Source: Odontocerum albicorne (taxonomy: Eukaryota; Arthropoda; Insecta; Trichoptera; Odontoceridae). From it: a DNA stretch of 64,000 bases. Below, in pieces: positions 54,061 to 64,000 of the stretch. A model generated the notes under the pieces. It saw only the letters and a program-made list of their open reading frames with translations, was not told the origin of the DNA and ran no database searches. The translations under genes and the position numbers were made by a program. The stretch's first letter is position 1. Each line of letters starts with the position of its first letter. The stretch covers positions 15,278,164-15,342,163 of the forward strand of contig OX463856.1 of assembly GCA_949825065.1 (NCBI GenBank), read 5' to 3'.

Positions 54061-54414
54061 TGATCCGAGTGTGTACGTGTACGAGTATACATGATTTAAC
54101 ACAATACAAAAATATGTGTTGAATAATTATATATTTTGATAACTGAACGTCAATGAGAGGTAATTGATATTCAAAGCTTCAATTAAAGTTTTTTGTTATA
54201 TCTGAAAACAAATATTATAATTGAGTAAAACCATTACAGCCATTATGAGTCAATTTATTAATTATGGAAGGATTATAAACACTTTGGTTTCAAAATAACC
54301 TACAACTTTTCAGTCAGCAATTTATTTTTCTTCTTTTGCTGTATTTTTGTGTGTCTCCTGCGAAATAACTTGAATCACTTAAATTGCATTTTTTTCTATT
54401 ATATGCTGTGGTTC

Positions 54415-54640
54415 AGTTGGAACGACTCGGTGGTTTAATTGGTAAGACGTTTATTATCCGACACGGGTATTGTGGGTTAAACTCGACACGGGTATTGCGG
54501 GTGAAAACATAAGTAAATAATTCTTTTTAAAAAAAGAAGTTTGGTTTTCACTTTGGTTCATATTGCTGATTGGTTTAAAGATATTGAAATATGAGTATAA
54601 ACCCGCCAGGTAGTTCTTTTACAACGAAAAAAATGTACAC
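54415..54640 (+). mobile_element. SINE-1 copy in beat intron
   Basis: ACTCGGTGGTTTAATTGGTA (A box), a duplicated CCGACACGGGTATTG-type anticodon/B-box section, AAGTTTGGTTTTCACTTTGG (body) and ATAAACCCGCCAGGTAGTTC (tail). The partial duplication of the head is unusual for the family. Confidence 0.7.
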
Positions 54641-55039
54641 TGAAATGCTTAAAATTCTCTCATGTTTTATCTAAAATATTTGTAAATAGATATTTTTCGT
54701 ATTCAATGCATGTTGGGATATATTCATTGCATATTTTGTTCACACTGAAAACTCTCAGCATTCTCATTCACTTCAAATTTCGAAGTTATTCTCATGTAGC
54801 ACAAATTTTGAAGCCAATCATTATTTCTCAAAATATAAAAAAGCGTGGAATGAAATATAAAAATTAAATACATACCCAAAAGGGAGAAATTGCACATGTT
54901 AAATAATTTTGCAAAAAAATACTATTTCCAATCGTGTTGGAAAAAATACTCTCATAATATTAAACCATTTTTCTACAGAGAAAAAAATATTAACCATTTA
55001 CTTCCTAGTACTTATACTAACTATGATATTTATATATCT
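54641..55039. other. No recognisable feature
   Basis: AT-rich intron sequence. Confidence 0.45.
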
Positions 55040-55425
55040 AATAATAATAGTGACAATGTATGACAGAATACGAGTTTAAGTGAGAAAGGATGAATGTGAA
55101 CTGAAAGCTGATGTGTTGAGTAATATGAAAAAGAGTACATTGATATGATTCGAGTATGTGGAACGAATGATAGAAGAAATATTAACAAAACAGACCTATA
55201 GTGCAAATTTGAAGGGAAGGTGAGTGAGATAAATACAAAAAAATTTTTTTTTGGATTAAGTGAATGATATTCTGAAAGAAAGATATGTAGAAATACAGAG
55301 AAATTATAGAAGTTGTATGAGAAGGTATATGGATGTAGAATAGTCAAGGGATGTGTTGAGAATGGAAAGTATCGCGCTCTATCGTCTCCCTGAGAGGAAT
55401 ATGGTGTGATGGTATGGATGAATGA
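55040..55425 (+). mobile_element. LINE-C 3'-end copy in beat intron
   Basis: RKDECELKADVLSN codons near 55085, a RYDSSMWNE section, then YRSCMRRYMDVE-like codons near 55310. The terminus GTGTGATGGTATGGATGAAT is present. Confidence 0.75.
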
Positions 55426-55428
55426 TAT

Positions 55429-55830
55429 TAGTGGAGTTCATCAAATTAGTTGCAGAGTTTGTGATGTGGTGTACGTTGGTATAACAACAAAGAACTTCAA
55501 TGGGTAAATATTAAAACTTATCAGAGAAATAAAAAACTCACTTTGTTATAGGTTAGCAGAATACATAATAACTTGTTTTACAGTCACAAAACTCAAAAAT
55601 ATTGCATATATCAAGCACATATTACTCAACAAAATATTTAAAAAAATATAAAGAATTGAACAAAATAAAAATCATATAATTTACAATCACTTAGATTTCT
55701 CTTTTTCTCCACTTCTTTCTTTACATTCCATAAGACTATATCACAAAATATATCACTTTATATAAATATTAGTGTTAGTAAGATGTCCCTGAGGAAGGGA
55801 CAGTGTGTGTTGAAATACACATAATGATAA
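55429..55830 (+). mobile_element. Penelope-like element fragment
   Basis: SGVHQISCRVCDVVYVGITT is the start of a GIY-YIG endonuclease with its upstream Cys pair (C-x2-C); GIY appears as GVH and YIG as YVG. A stop follows NFNG at about 55507. Downstream a CCCTGAGGAAGGGACAG hairpin and GTTGAAATACAC lie where Penelope-like elements have their terminal ribozyme-like sequence. It is a different family from the copy at 27045. Confidence 0.65.
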
Positions 55831-55934
55831 TATAAAAAATAACAGGAAGAAAAAAAAAGCAAAGTGTTTTTTTTTTTTCCCATTAAAATTGTCTTACAAA
55901 GTTACGCATGAATTATTAAAACAAGAGAAAAGTT

Positions 55935-56130
55935 TTAATCCTTTCTGAAAGCTTCCAGATTATCTTTGAAAGACAGTTCCACAGATATACGAGTACCATT
56001 TCATTGAACAAGTCCAGAGATACAATTCTGTCAGAAAATTTTGAGTTTATGGCTCTGTTTGCCTTGATCATTTTTTGAAGCATTAACACGGCAGATTACA
56101 AAATTTCACTTTGAATTTAATAGAGACTTT
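55935..56130 (-). mobile_element. LINE C-terminal fragment (LINE-A-like motif)
   Basis: The minus strand reads NLFNEMV, then LWNCLSK and, in a shifted frame, NLEAFRKD, the LWNxLP...FKxxLK motif that ends Jockey/CR1-type proteins. TACGAGTA at 55988 lies between NEMV and LWN. Confidence 0.5.
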
Positions 56131-56284
56131 ATAATAGATTTTACATTTATAAAGAGTTTTACCTCTCTGCTTTGATATCACCGCATTAAGTTATTAAATA
56201 TGTTATTTGCTGAAATTAAAATAATGTGATGAAAATAAAATAAACTAAATGGTAATAATGTGATGAAAATAAGCATATTTGAAA

Positions 56285-56395
56285 TAAGCTTTCAATATGT
56301 CTGAACTCATCTAATAACATCTGCACAATCGAGATACCACCTCACCAATACGAGGGTGAGCCCGGTCGTGAGGACTATAGATATATCAGCCCTTA
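56285..56395. repeat. Dispersed repeat of unknown family (copy 2)
   Basis: Diverged partner of 29935-30045 (TCTGAACTCATCTAATAACA and GTGAGCCCGGTCGTGAGGAC). Confidence 0.55.
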
Positions 56396-58264
56396 CGTAA
56401 ACATTGCAAAAAAAAATTGCAAGTAGTTTACATAATTATAAACATCAAAACATGTACAAATATTGTCATTTACAAAAATATAAACGTTCACACTAACACG
56501 TGTATATATTGTATTGTATATACAAGCAAATATTCATTGCCATTGTTACGAAAAAAAGGAAAATAAGAGTTCAAATTTTGATATAAAGTAAAAATAAACA
56601 AGAAGAACTTAATTAAAATAAACAAAGAAAGCTTTTAAGTATTTTGTACTTGGTTGACGAAATATTTTCAATATTCAATCTAGTTCACGAGCTAGATTGG
56701 ACTATATCTAGGAAATGTGTCTCTCGTTGAGTGTATCTGATCCTACCTTTAAGACCTCGTTGTTCGCGAATTAATCATCTCTAATTCTTTCCATGTATTT
56801 ACTCTTAATATTTATATTTGGTTCAAACCCTCAAACTAACGTGGGATGGTCTATTAATAAATATATTGACTGTGTTTACTTTTCTGAGAAATTTTTCCCA
56901 CATTTAATATATCTTCCTACAAGAAAATGTTTTAATATTAAAAAGATCGGACGATTGTGTGGCAATATTAAATAAAACAGTAAACACAATAATGGTACAC
57001 AGATTTTCTCCCTAACTTGGAAATAAAATAAAGCTTTAAATTATTTTTATAATACTATAACAACAACTCATCATACAACAAAATATTAAAACATTTAAAA
57101 ATATAGTTTTATTTATTTTATCAAATTATCCTTTAGTTTAACTTAAATTTATTTAAGCGATTTAATGGTTTAATGTTATCTCAAACAACTCATTTAAAAA
57201 AATCAGACTGAAAACTTTTTAAAAATAAAGTTTGTTCTAACGGAACACGAACCAACAATAGGCTATCTCACAACCTCCTTCACACACTTATCAAAAACAC
57301 GCCACAATTGTAAGTTTACACAAACGTTTCCTACACTTTACTCTTCTTGCAAGCTTAAAGTTTAAAAAAAGCTAATACTTAGCCAAAAAATTAACATGCC
57401 ATGTCCCCGATTTCCTAAGCATGGAGCTTTATACAATAAAATATACAAACAATTAAGCTATGAAATAATAAAATAAACTTTCCTGAAATATTTGTTTATT
57501 TTCACAACGCGTATTATTCTTATCCCATTAGAGGAATGATCCATTCTTAAGTATTTTAATTCGTTTTAGTAATGCTATTATTTTTTCAATTATCTTGAGC
57601 CTTCTTTCCTGTTCTTCAAATTTCTGCTCTGATTCCTACGAAGGCGTATTATTTCTATTCCCTTATCATTTCAATCATTCTTTTTTTCGTTCTGTATCAT
57701 TCACGTTAATTTCATGTTACGCGAGATAATATATGACTGAATTTACTACAATGTTGTATTGGTCCGAATGAAAATGCAAAAATTCTACCGAACTCTGATA
57801 TTCCATGATTCATAAATATGGATGAATGGAAAATCAGTCCTCCTCTGTAAGGGTTATTTATAACGAGATTGCGATGCACGTGGGATCAAGAAAAATATTT
57901 GACAGCTGTCAAGTTTTGATATGATCATAAGACGTAAAATAACAATTACGCAATATGCTTTTATTAGTAAGAACCGACTTTACTGTTGAATAGTAAAACG
58001 AGAAAGCAGTTTATATTGAGTAAGAATGCTTGATTCTTTTAACATTTACGATTTGAATACTCATTTATTAGATTCACATATCACTCTCCGTCCCTTTATA
58101 CTGTTGCTACTCGTATGTAAATAAATTAATTTGTTCGTTAATAATTTATAAGTTTTCTGTAAGTAATATCTCTGTTCTGAGTTTCATCTCATTCAAATTC
58201 TACATCACTGGATTTTAACTTATCATTTTGCTACAAATAACTAAAGTTTTGGGTTATTTCTGCA
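56396..58264. other. Long intron stretch without recognisable features
   Basis: About 1.9 kb of AT-rich sequence. ORF 56793-56975 has no domain. One TACTCGTA at 58108. Confidence 0.45.
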
Positions 58265-58600
58265 AGACAAAAATGGTATTTGAAGTATTACAACACATAT
58301 TATGCTCTGTCATTTTTACTACTTTTGATAAAGCGCGGTTATTATATATTACGTTAAGTGCTCTATTTACCTTATTCCATGTTGCTACCCTTCTCCCAAT
58401 GCCCCTTTCAAATCGCCCTTCGCACTGTAATATACTGCCCAGATAACAGAACTCATCTACCTTTCCATTTTCTATGAGCAAATATTTTTTACGCCCCTCT
58501 TTTATAGCCTCAACCTTCAATTTCGCTTCATTCATTTTCAAACCTTCTTTAATAAAAATCTTAAATAAAATGAAAATAAACAAAATAGATACCAATTTTT
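58265..58600 (-). mobile_element. LINE-C copy, post-polymerase region
   Basis: Minus ORF 58595-58254 reads GLKMNEAKLKVEAIKEGRKK, VDEFCYLGSILQCEGRFERG, IGRRVATWNKVNRALNVIYN and NRALSKVVKMTEHN. It covers a segment of LINE-C missing from most other copies here and helps connect the YADD-bearing copy (3400) with the tail copies. Confidence 0.8.
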
Positions 58601-59085
58601 TGACTAATGACGGTTATATTTTGATAATCTTTTCATTAATTGATAAACTAATGAATTGAGTTAGGAACTATGAGTTTTATGACCTTGTCGGATAGTGTTT
58701 GAATTCACAACATTATTTAAGAATAAAAACTCATATTTCAATGGCTCGAAACATACTCGGCTTGATAGGGCTGGCTACACGCTTCTATAAGGCTAACCTA
58801 TCGAAATATTGTATACTACAATGAATTAGTGTAATTAATCATTTGTATAACAGGACTACAGAGATTGAGAAATCAGTAGGAGCATTGTATGGACTTCTAT
58901 ATGACTTGGACTTTTGAAAAGAGAAAAACTTACACATAAAGTTAAAGCAATGGAAAAGAAAATACATTTATGACAAAACATATCAAAGCATCTTGCACAT
59001 ATAAATTATAATAAAAAATATGAAATTGATTTAAATAAGTAATTGATATAATTATAAACATTTTTTCCTTTCCAGTAGTAAAGGA
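58601..59085. other. No recognisable feature
   Basis: AT-rich intron sequence. Confidence 0.45.
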
Positions 59086-59330
59086 CGACTTCCGTGGTCT
59101 AGTTGGCAAGACGTCTGTCTCCCAACCCGGTGATTGAGTGTTCAAATCCCGCTGGAATCCAGTTTTTTTAAAGGATTCCAATCTGGTGGTCATTCTAAGC
59201 CACTTTAAAATCTTTCTCGTTGGTTGGAAGAGACTGCCACATGGTAAAAAGCCCTCCATGTTGAACATTTTACGTGTAATATTATTGTACAATATTACAG
59301 AATTATTACGAAAGTGTAACACTATCGTAT
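59086..59330 (+). mobile_element. SINE-1 copy, well preserved
   Basis: CTTCCGTGGTCTAGTTGGCA (A box), GTGTTCAAATCCCGCTGGAA (B box region), GATTCCAATCTGGTGGTCAT (body), then TTGGTTGGAAGAGACTGCCA and TAAAAAGCCCTCCATGTTGA (tail like LINE-A). Both boxes and the complete tail are present. Confidence 0.8.
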
Positions 59331-59339
59331 TCAATACAA

Positions 59340-60220
59340 TAAAAATGATCTAGAACCGAAAAGAATACTTATTTTCGTCTATTTTTAAATGACGTCATAA
59401 AAAAGCCTTAAGCAATTTGGGTAAACAATAAGCAAAAAATGGGCTGAACTATTAACTTTTATAATAATATATAATACATTCAGCACGTTCGGAATAATTT
59501 TGTACTAACGACATCTATCTCAGGAATATGGAAATATTTTATTAAAAAAATATTTTGAATTTGGAACTTTCTGTATCATTGACTTAAATTAACATTTCTG
59601 TATTAGTGTTCTAACACGAATCACGAAAACCATTCGACCAGATAAACAGTACGTCCATATTTCAAAGTAACGATTGTATGAGGATTATATGACAGAGGTA
59701 GGAAAAACTAATAGAAATTCTCATATTTATTCAGAAATATCGAGAATAATGTCATAGGAATGCGGTCGTTTCTTCATTTTTTCTCTTACCAGTCCTACTA
59801 TAACGAGAATGAGCTTTCCCGGCTTTAGTTTTGTGTTTTGACCGCTCATTCGGAAACTGGTAACGTAAATTTTATTATGTTTGTTTCGAATTATTTTCTC
59901 TGTATTTTGGGGGATTTCAATATTTAAATGTAAATTCTCCGTGTTATTTCAAACTTTTCAGAGTCCAATCCACAACAACAGATAATCCCCCATTGAAAAA
60001 ACTAACGAGTTTCCAAAACTGGATTTTTCACCAAGCATAATTTATTTGTATTTAGCATACAGTAAAATTCTTTAGGAGACAGACTAACAAAATATTTTCG
60101 ATCTACTCGTATAATAAAAAAATATTTTTTTTTCGTTTATAATTATTGAAAACGAAAGTTATTTGAAATATGTTTGACATTTTCTTTAAAAAAAAAACGG
60201 TTCATATAAGCTATCAGATG
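59340..60220. other. No recognisable feature
   Basis: AT-rich intron sequence; one TACTCGTA at 60104. Confidence 0.45.
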
Positions 60221-60234
60221 TTCTCTTATCAGCT

Positions 60235-60859
60235 CTTCTTCTTCCTGGCTCCATCCCAACTCAATGTCTGAGAAGACTGTTGGGGTCAGTTCTCCTCGTT
60301 CTCAGGTTGTATACTTTTCCGTCCCGGACTACGTCCCCTAGGCCGTGCCTCTGCATCAGGTTATCTTTTTGCACCACCCACGAATTCTTTGGTCTTCCTC
60401 TGGTTGTTATTCGAGGAAGACCCATGGAGATTGCCTGCTTCACAATGTGGTAGGGTGCACTGCGTCCAACGTGCCCACACCATCTCAATCGTCTCTCCTC
60501 CATCTTACTGTTGATGTCTGTAACACCTAGGCTTCCACAAATGCGTGAACTTTTTATTTTGTCTCTTAGGGACACACCAACTGTCCATCTTAGCATGCGC
60601 ATTTCAGCAATTTCTAGTTGCCTGGAGTAAGAGTTATACATCGTCCAGCATTCGGAGCCATATATGAGTGCGGGTCTGAGAATCTTTTGGTATACTTTTC
60701 CTTTTAACTTTACTGGCATTTTCGGATCACATAGAACTCCCGTCATTGATCTAAAATTCATCCATCCCACACTAATTATATGTCTTACATCTGCTGCACA
60801 TCCTCCATCGCTATGGATGAGTGACCCAAGATACTTAAAGGAGTCACAATTTGGTAATG
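60235..60859 (-). mobile_element. LINE-B, 5'-truncated, with 15-bp target duplication
   Basis: GTTCTCTTATCAGCT flanks it at 60220-60234 and 60860-60874. It is 625 bp, 3' end at the left (reversed AGCCAGGAAGAAGAAG), truncated near the CDSFKYLGSLIHSD codons. Confidence 0.92.
60261..60770 (-). pseudogene. LINE-B C-terminal fragment, open frame of 169 codons
   Basis: MGWMNFRSMTGVLCDPKMPV, LIYGSECWTMYNSYSRQLEI, LRWTVGVSLRDKIKSS, RRLRWCGHVGRSAPYHIVKQ and ITTRGRPKNSWVVQKDNLMQ run without interruption to the LINE-B stop. It lacks polymerase and endonuclease and cannot act alone. The clean frame and intact target duplication make it one of the younger insertions in the window. Confidence 0.88.
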
Positions 60860-60904
60860 GTTCTCTTATCAGCTATCTACTCGATTCTTATCAGAGCTTA
60901 ATTT

Positions 60905-60980
60905 TGTACATATATCTGGTTGGTAATTTCATGTAAATAAACCTGCTAGAGTATACTGTATACAATGTGAAATTATACAG
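60905..60980 (+). mobile_element. SINE-1 3' tail fragment
   Basis: ATATCTGGTTGGTAATTTCA, AATAAACCTGCTAGAG and TACTGTATACAATGTGAAAT follow the SINE-1 tail order with several changes. Confidence 0.5.
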
Positions 60981-61529
60981 TAAAACAAACAACAAATTCA
61001 AGCTTTAGTCACTCGTGAGATTTGACAAGTCGCAGTATAAAAATGCCATCTTATTTAATTAACTTCTTCTCAATAAGTATGCCACCATTGACTTTACCCA
61101 AAATAGGGAATCGGACATGTTAAAGAGTGTGTTTGTGAGTTGATAAATTCTTCGACTTCAGTATTTGAGCCTTCGGGTTTAGAACCATTGGAATACAGAA
61201 CTCGTGGTCTGTCAAAGCATATGTTTGCAACACTCGCACATAGTTATACTAGTATTATTACAGACAGACTTTTTTACCAAACTGTTACATTTTTTCATTT
61301 CTTTTGGGCACCAAATCTAATTCAAAACCCCCAAGGTAAAGTCAGGTGTTTTATCAACTCGGTCACTTCAACTAAAAGTTCATATATTTACTTAATCTAG
61401 ATTATTCATGGCAATGCCCCTCTTAAGCATACGTTTTAGCAGTTTTCCCGTTAGAATGAATAAAGGTTGTTTCTTTCTGGTAAAGCTAACATTATGCGTC
61501 ACATTTATAACACGATCAAACCACAGTTA

Positions 61530-61620
61530 AAAAAATTTAATCCGTCTTTCGAAACCAACAGGAATCGAAAGATACATATACTTCTGGGTGGAAGACAAGT
61601 GTTTCACTAACTAGAGTTTT
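61530..61620 (-). mobile_element. SINE-1 head fragment
   Basis: The minus strand reads CTCTAGTTAGTGAAACACTT (A box), CCACCCAGAAGTATATG and CTTTCGATTCCTGTTGGTTT (B box), a tRNA-like SINE-1 head without body or tail. Confidence 0.55.
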
Positions 61621-62631
61621 TTTATCACCGTATGAGTTTAAACTCTTTTCTATCATGCCAATAATATTTTAAAGTGCTATGTGTCTTTTTTTACCCACTG
61701 GAGAGTGAGGGCACCCCTATGATTACCACTTTGCGGTTGTCACACTTGTACATCTGGTGTATGAAGTAAATACACGGTAAGTTTTGTAATGCAAGGGTAT
61801 TGGCTACCTTTGTTTTCTGTCTGCCATATAGCTTTAGATGACACCTTGTAATTTTGTCTCAGCATAGGATGTATTGATTTTAACCGTATGGGTAAACTTG
61901 GTGCAGTGTTATTAAGGCTGAAAATGATGAATGATTAGTACATGTGAGAACTGTCATACTAGTTGAGAGTATAAATAAATAATTGAACTCTGGATGAAAT
62001 AGCACCAAGATTTTAAGAATTTACAAATATGTCGGGTTGAGGTTTTGGTTTACATATGATCGTATAATTTGATTGTGATCAGTGTTTAGTTAGTTACTAC
62101 TGGTGATTTTTCGTTTCTTATTATATTTTAATACAATCACTCACAGTGAGTGTTAAAAAAACTTTCTCACATTTAACTCATCAAAATTTAATTGATTTTG
62201 AATCCAAAAAGGGGGTTTATAGGAAACAGAATATGTAATTTACTTTACTTCATGTCGTAATACATCATTCAATATCTTTACTACTCATATTTCCACTTCA
62301 TATAGTACCTGATACGAGCATACTCTATTTTATATTCATCGTAAAATGTCTATGACAAGTCACAATTGCTACTTAGAATAATGTCGATACTTTGTTGGAA
62401 CATCGCGTTACAGATGAAAAAAAAAAATCTGAGTTCAGCATATTATATTAGTTAGAAATTATATGTTCTAAAAATCCCTTTCAAAAAGAGACTTTTAAAA
62501 AAAAAATACTTTTATCGAGAAATCCATGACAAATTATTTTCTTTTAACAATAAACCTTTCAATTGTAACATAACATAGTTGTCACAACTCACAAAATAAA
62601 ATAAAAATTATACTCATTTTTTTTTTCACAG
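61621..62631. other. Intron sequence before the last beat exon
   Basis: No repeat or ORF recognised; a T-rich tract plus CACAG (62611-62631) forms the acceptor. Confidence 0.5.
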
Positions 62632-63186
62632 ATTAACATGACACAGACGACAACATTTCCAATAAACCCAGAAGTATGGGAACCCAGTTCATCGTATAGT
62701 TTTATCGAAATCAACACAGAGGAAGAATTACAGCATCCTAGATACCAAGTGGGGGGAAGTCAACAAGAAACAAGTTCATCACAACTAAAACTACCAAGTC
62801 AATACCCAGAAGTCACAGTATATACAGCTTATTCTTCCTATCCTACAAATAGCCATGAAAGAAGAGATTACGAAACAGAACAACACTACGGTGGATCCTT
62901 TTCATATGTTGATCATAGAAAAGACAATGGTTTCAATGACGGAAGACAGGATGCTTTCAGACAAGTGGAACTTGGAGTCAGGGAATATCCTTTGAGGGTT
63001 AACACAATACCTCTGAAGGTCACAAGGGTTAGAATGCAGCCAACTTATGGTGGAATGCTGAAATTAAGATGCGAAGCAACAATCTACGATGTTTACAAAG
63101 CTTCTAGTGAAGTTATCACAATTAGAGAAGAAACTCCTCACATTGCTTTGGTTATGGGTCAAAGCTCAGCAGGTAACTATTCTTAA
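62632..63186 (+). CDS. beat: Beaten-path family protein, last visible exon (rest of Ig domain 2, low-complexity insert, C-terminus)
   Basis: The exon starts in phase 0 right after CACAG with INMTQTTTFPINPEVWEP. About 100 residues rich in Ser, Thr, Gln, Glu and Tyr follow (for example GGSQQETSSSQLKLPSQYPE). Ordered Ig2 sequence resumes at REYPLRVNTIPLKVTRVRMQ and TYGGMLKLRCEATIYDVYKA, with the F-strand Cys in LKLRCEA. The tail is EVITIREETPHIALVMGQSS plus AGNYS and a TAA at 63184-63186. Typical Beat Ig2 domains have roughly 40-50 residues between the core Trp and this Cys; here there are about 150. A donor-like AG/GTAACT at 63173 could instead splice to a further exon with a membrane anchor. 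The ATG at 62638 is internal, not a start. Confidence 0.85.
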   Translation: MNMTQTTTFPINPEVWEPSSSYSFIEINTEEELQHPRYQVGGSQQETSSSQLKLPSQYPEVTVYTAYSSYPTNSHERRDYETEQHYGGSFSYVDHRKDNGFNDGRQDAFRQVELGVREYPLRVNTIPLKVTRVRMQPTYGGMLKLRCEATIYDVYKASSEVITIREETPHIALVMGQSSAGNYS

Positions 63187-63224
63187 TAAGTATAAATATA
63201 TCTATATGGTATTAATTGGAGGCC

Positions 63225-63380
63225 TATTTTCTAAATGAAAGTTTGCGGGTTCGGTTCCTAATTTTCACTTGCCTCTTTAAAATCTTTTTGGTTGATAAGA
63301 AATTATTGCTACATTACAATATGCCCTCCAGGTTGTACTGTTTACAACGAAAGTGTAATGAATAAATCCATTCGTAAGGA
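63225..63380 (+). mobile_element. SINE-1 copy lacking its 5' head
   Basis: TTGCGGGTTCGGTTCC (B box), CACTTGCCTCTTTAAAATCT (body), then TGCTACATTACAATATGCCC and CCAGGTTGTACTGTTTACAA plus GAAAGTGTAATGAATAAAT (tail). It starts 40 bp after the beat stop codon; its AATAAA is the first such hexamer I see after the exon. Confidence 0.75.
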
Positions 63381-63890
63381 AAAAATTTGAAATAATAATG
63401 AATAACATAAAAAGTGTAAAATGAAACACAAGGTAACTAGACATTCAATGAGGTAATAGGGTAATAAATATAAGCGTCAAATTCTAGGAATAATTTAGAC
63501 TCTTTTATGACAGTTTATACTCTTTCTTATAAAAATAAAATGTAAAGTTCATTGTTGAACACGTTCCTATTTTCCTCCTTTTTTAGATGTTTATTAATTA
63601 ATTTATTTTATTTTACACATGACAAGAAATATGCATTATTTATGAAAAAACATCATGTTATTTAATTTGGACACACAATTTTAATGGATCTGGGTTTGTT
63701 GCCTTTCATTTGTCGTGTCCCCAGTAAACTACCTGTATCTTACTGAGGACATATGTCATGAAAAAATAAATCGATACTTTTTTCCGATTTTTGATTATAT
63801 ATAACCCCGTTGCACATTCTCATCAACCTGACAAACAGTGACACTCAATTACACATCTATACATCACGCGAAATCAAACTCCTTTATATT
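63381..63890. other. No recognisable feature
   Basis: AT-rich; no ORF or repeat match. Confidence 0.4.
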
Positions 63891-63894
63891 GTAT

Positions 63895-64000
63895 TTTTTT
63901 ATTGTTTTACACTTTCGTTGTACACAATACAACCTGGTGGGCTTATAACATAAAACTTCCTTTTAACGAACTAGAAATATATTAAAGAAACCTTGCGAGT
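63895..64000 (-). mobile_element. SINE-1 copy cut by the window end
   Basis: TTACACTTTCGTTGTACACA, ATACAACCTGGTGGGCTTAT, and a decayed body (ATTAAAGAAACC) in reverse. The head would lie beyond the window. Confidence 0.7.

Noticed and set aside
62638..63186. Stand-alone 182-codon gene starting at ATG 62638
   Set aside because: The frame is open upstream to a strong splice acceptor at 62631 in the phase required by the exon at 52098, and the encoded sequence completes a half Ig domain.
1..64000. CRISPR array, prophage, operon or other bacterial system
   Set aside because: No regularly spaced direct repeats with unique spacers, no compact coding, no ribosome binding sites; every feature is eukaryotic transposon or spliced-gene sequence.

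Overview
This window looks like a gene-poor stretch of an arthropod, most likely insect, nuclear genome. The reasons are an AT-rich background (about one third G+C by eye), long introns, and dense non-LTR retrotransposons, tRNA-headed SINEs, mariner, hAT and piggyBac-type DNA elements. No bacterial features, true tRNA or rRNA genes, or CRISPR arrays are visible. The species cannot be told from the sequence.

The only host gene I can support is on the plus strand in the right third: three exons (45425-45560, 52098-52231, 62632-63186) of a beaten-path (Beat) type immunoglobulin-domain protein. Their phases join exactly and the splice signals are good. The exons carry the end of Ig domain 1 and all of Ig domain 2. 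The last exon adds an unusual low-complexity insertion of roughly 100 residues inside Ig2. The signal-peptide and first Ig exons must lie upstream; I could not find them here.

Almost everything else is transposable-element sequence. (1) LINE-A, a Jockey/CR1-like element with an (AAAT)n tail, has an uninterrupted 605-codon reverse transcriptase ORF at 35681-37498 and several 5'-truncated copies. (2) LINE-B (39031-40244, 60235-60859, 7274-7617) has clean target-site duplications. (3) LINE-C is the most abundant, with more than 20 mostly 5'-truncated copies on both strands. (4) LINE-D lies on the minus strand at 5385-9540 and carries two nested insertions. (5) SINE-1 has a tRNA-like head and a 3' tail matching LINE-A, a plausible SINE/LINE partnership; other SINE families are present. 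(6) There are mariner elements at 113-690, 726-1676 and 17370-18270, and a fold-back mariner at 50215-51334. (7) A nearly intact Buster-type hAT at 30408-33358 has a perfect 8-bp target duplication, and several hAT MITEs or hAT ends use related targets. (8) Smaller items are a piggyBac-type MITE, a Tc1/mariner-type MITE and two Penelope-like endonuclease fragments.

The most interesting signal is the 8-mer TACTCGTA/TACGAGTA, which I count 24 times outside LINE coding sequence. In several places a related repeat copy without the motif shows that it is a plain TA expanded to TA-CTCG-TA or TA-CGAG-TA. That is what excision of a TA-targeting transposon ending in CGAG would leave, and the resident mariner at 17370-18270 has exactly those ends. 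Other notable points are minisatellites born inside LINE-C coding sequence, a 698-bp GT/GC array with Z-DNA potential, the fold-back mariner, and hAT insertions placed end to end at an identical 8-mer.
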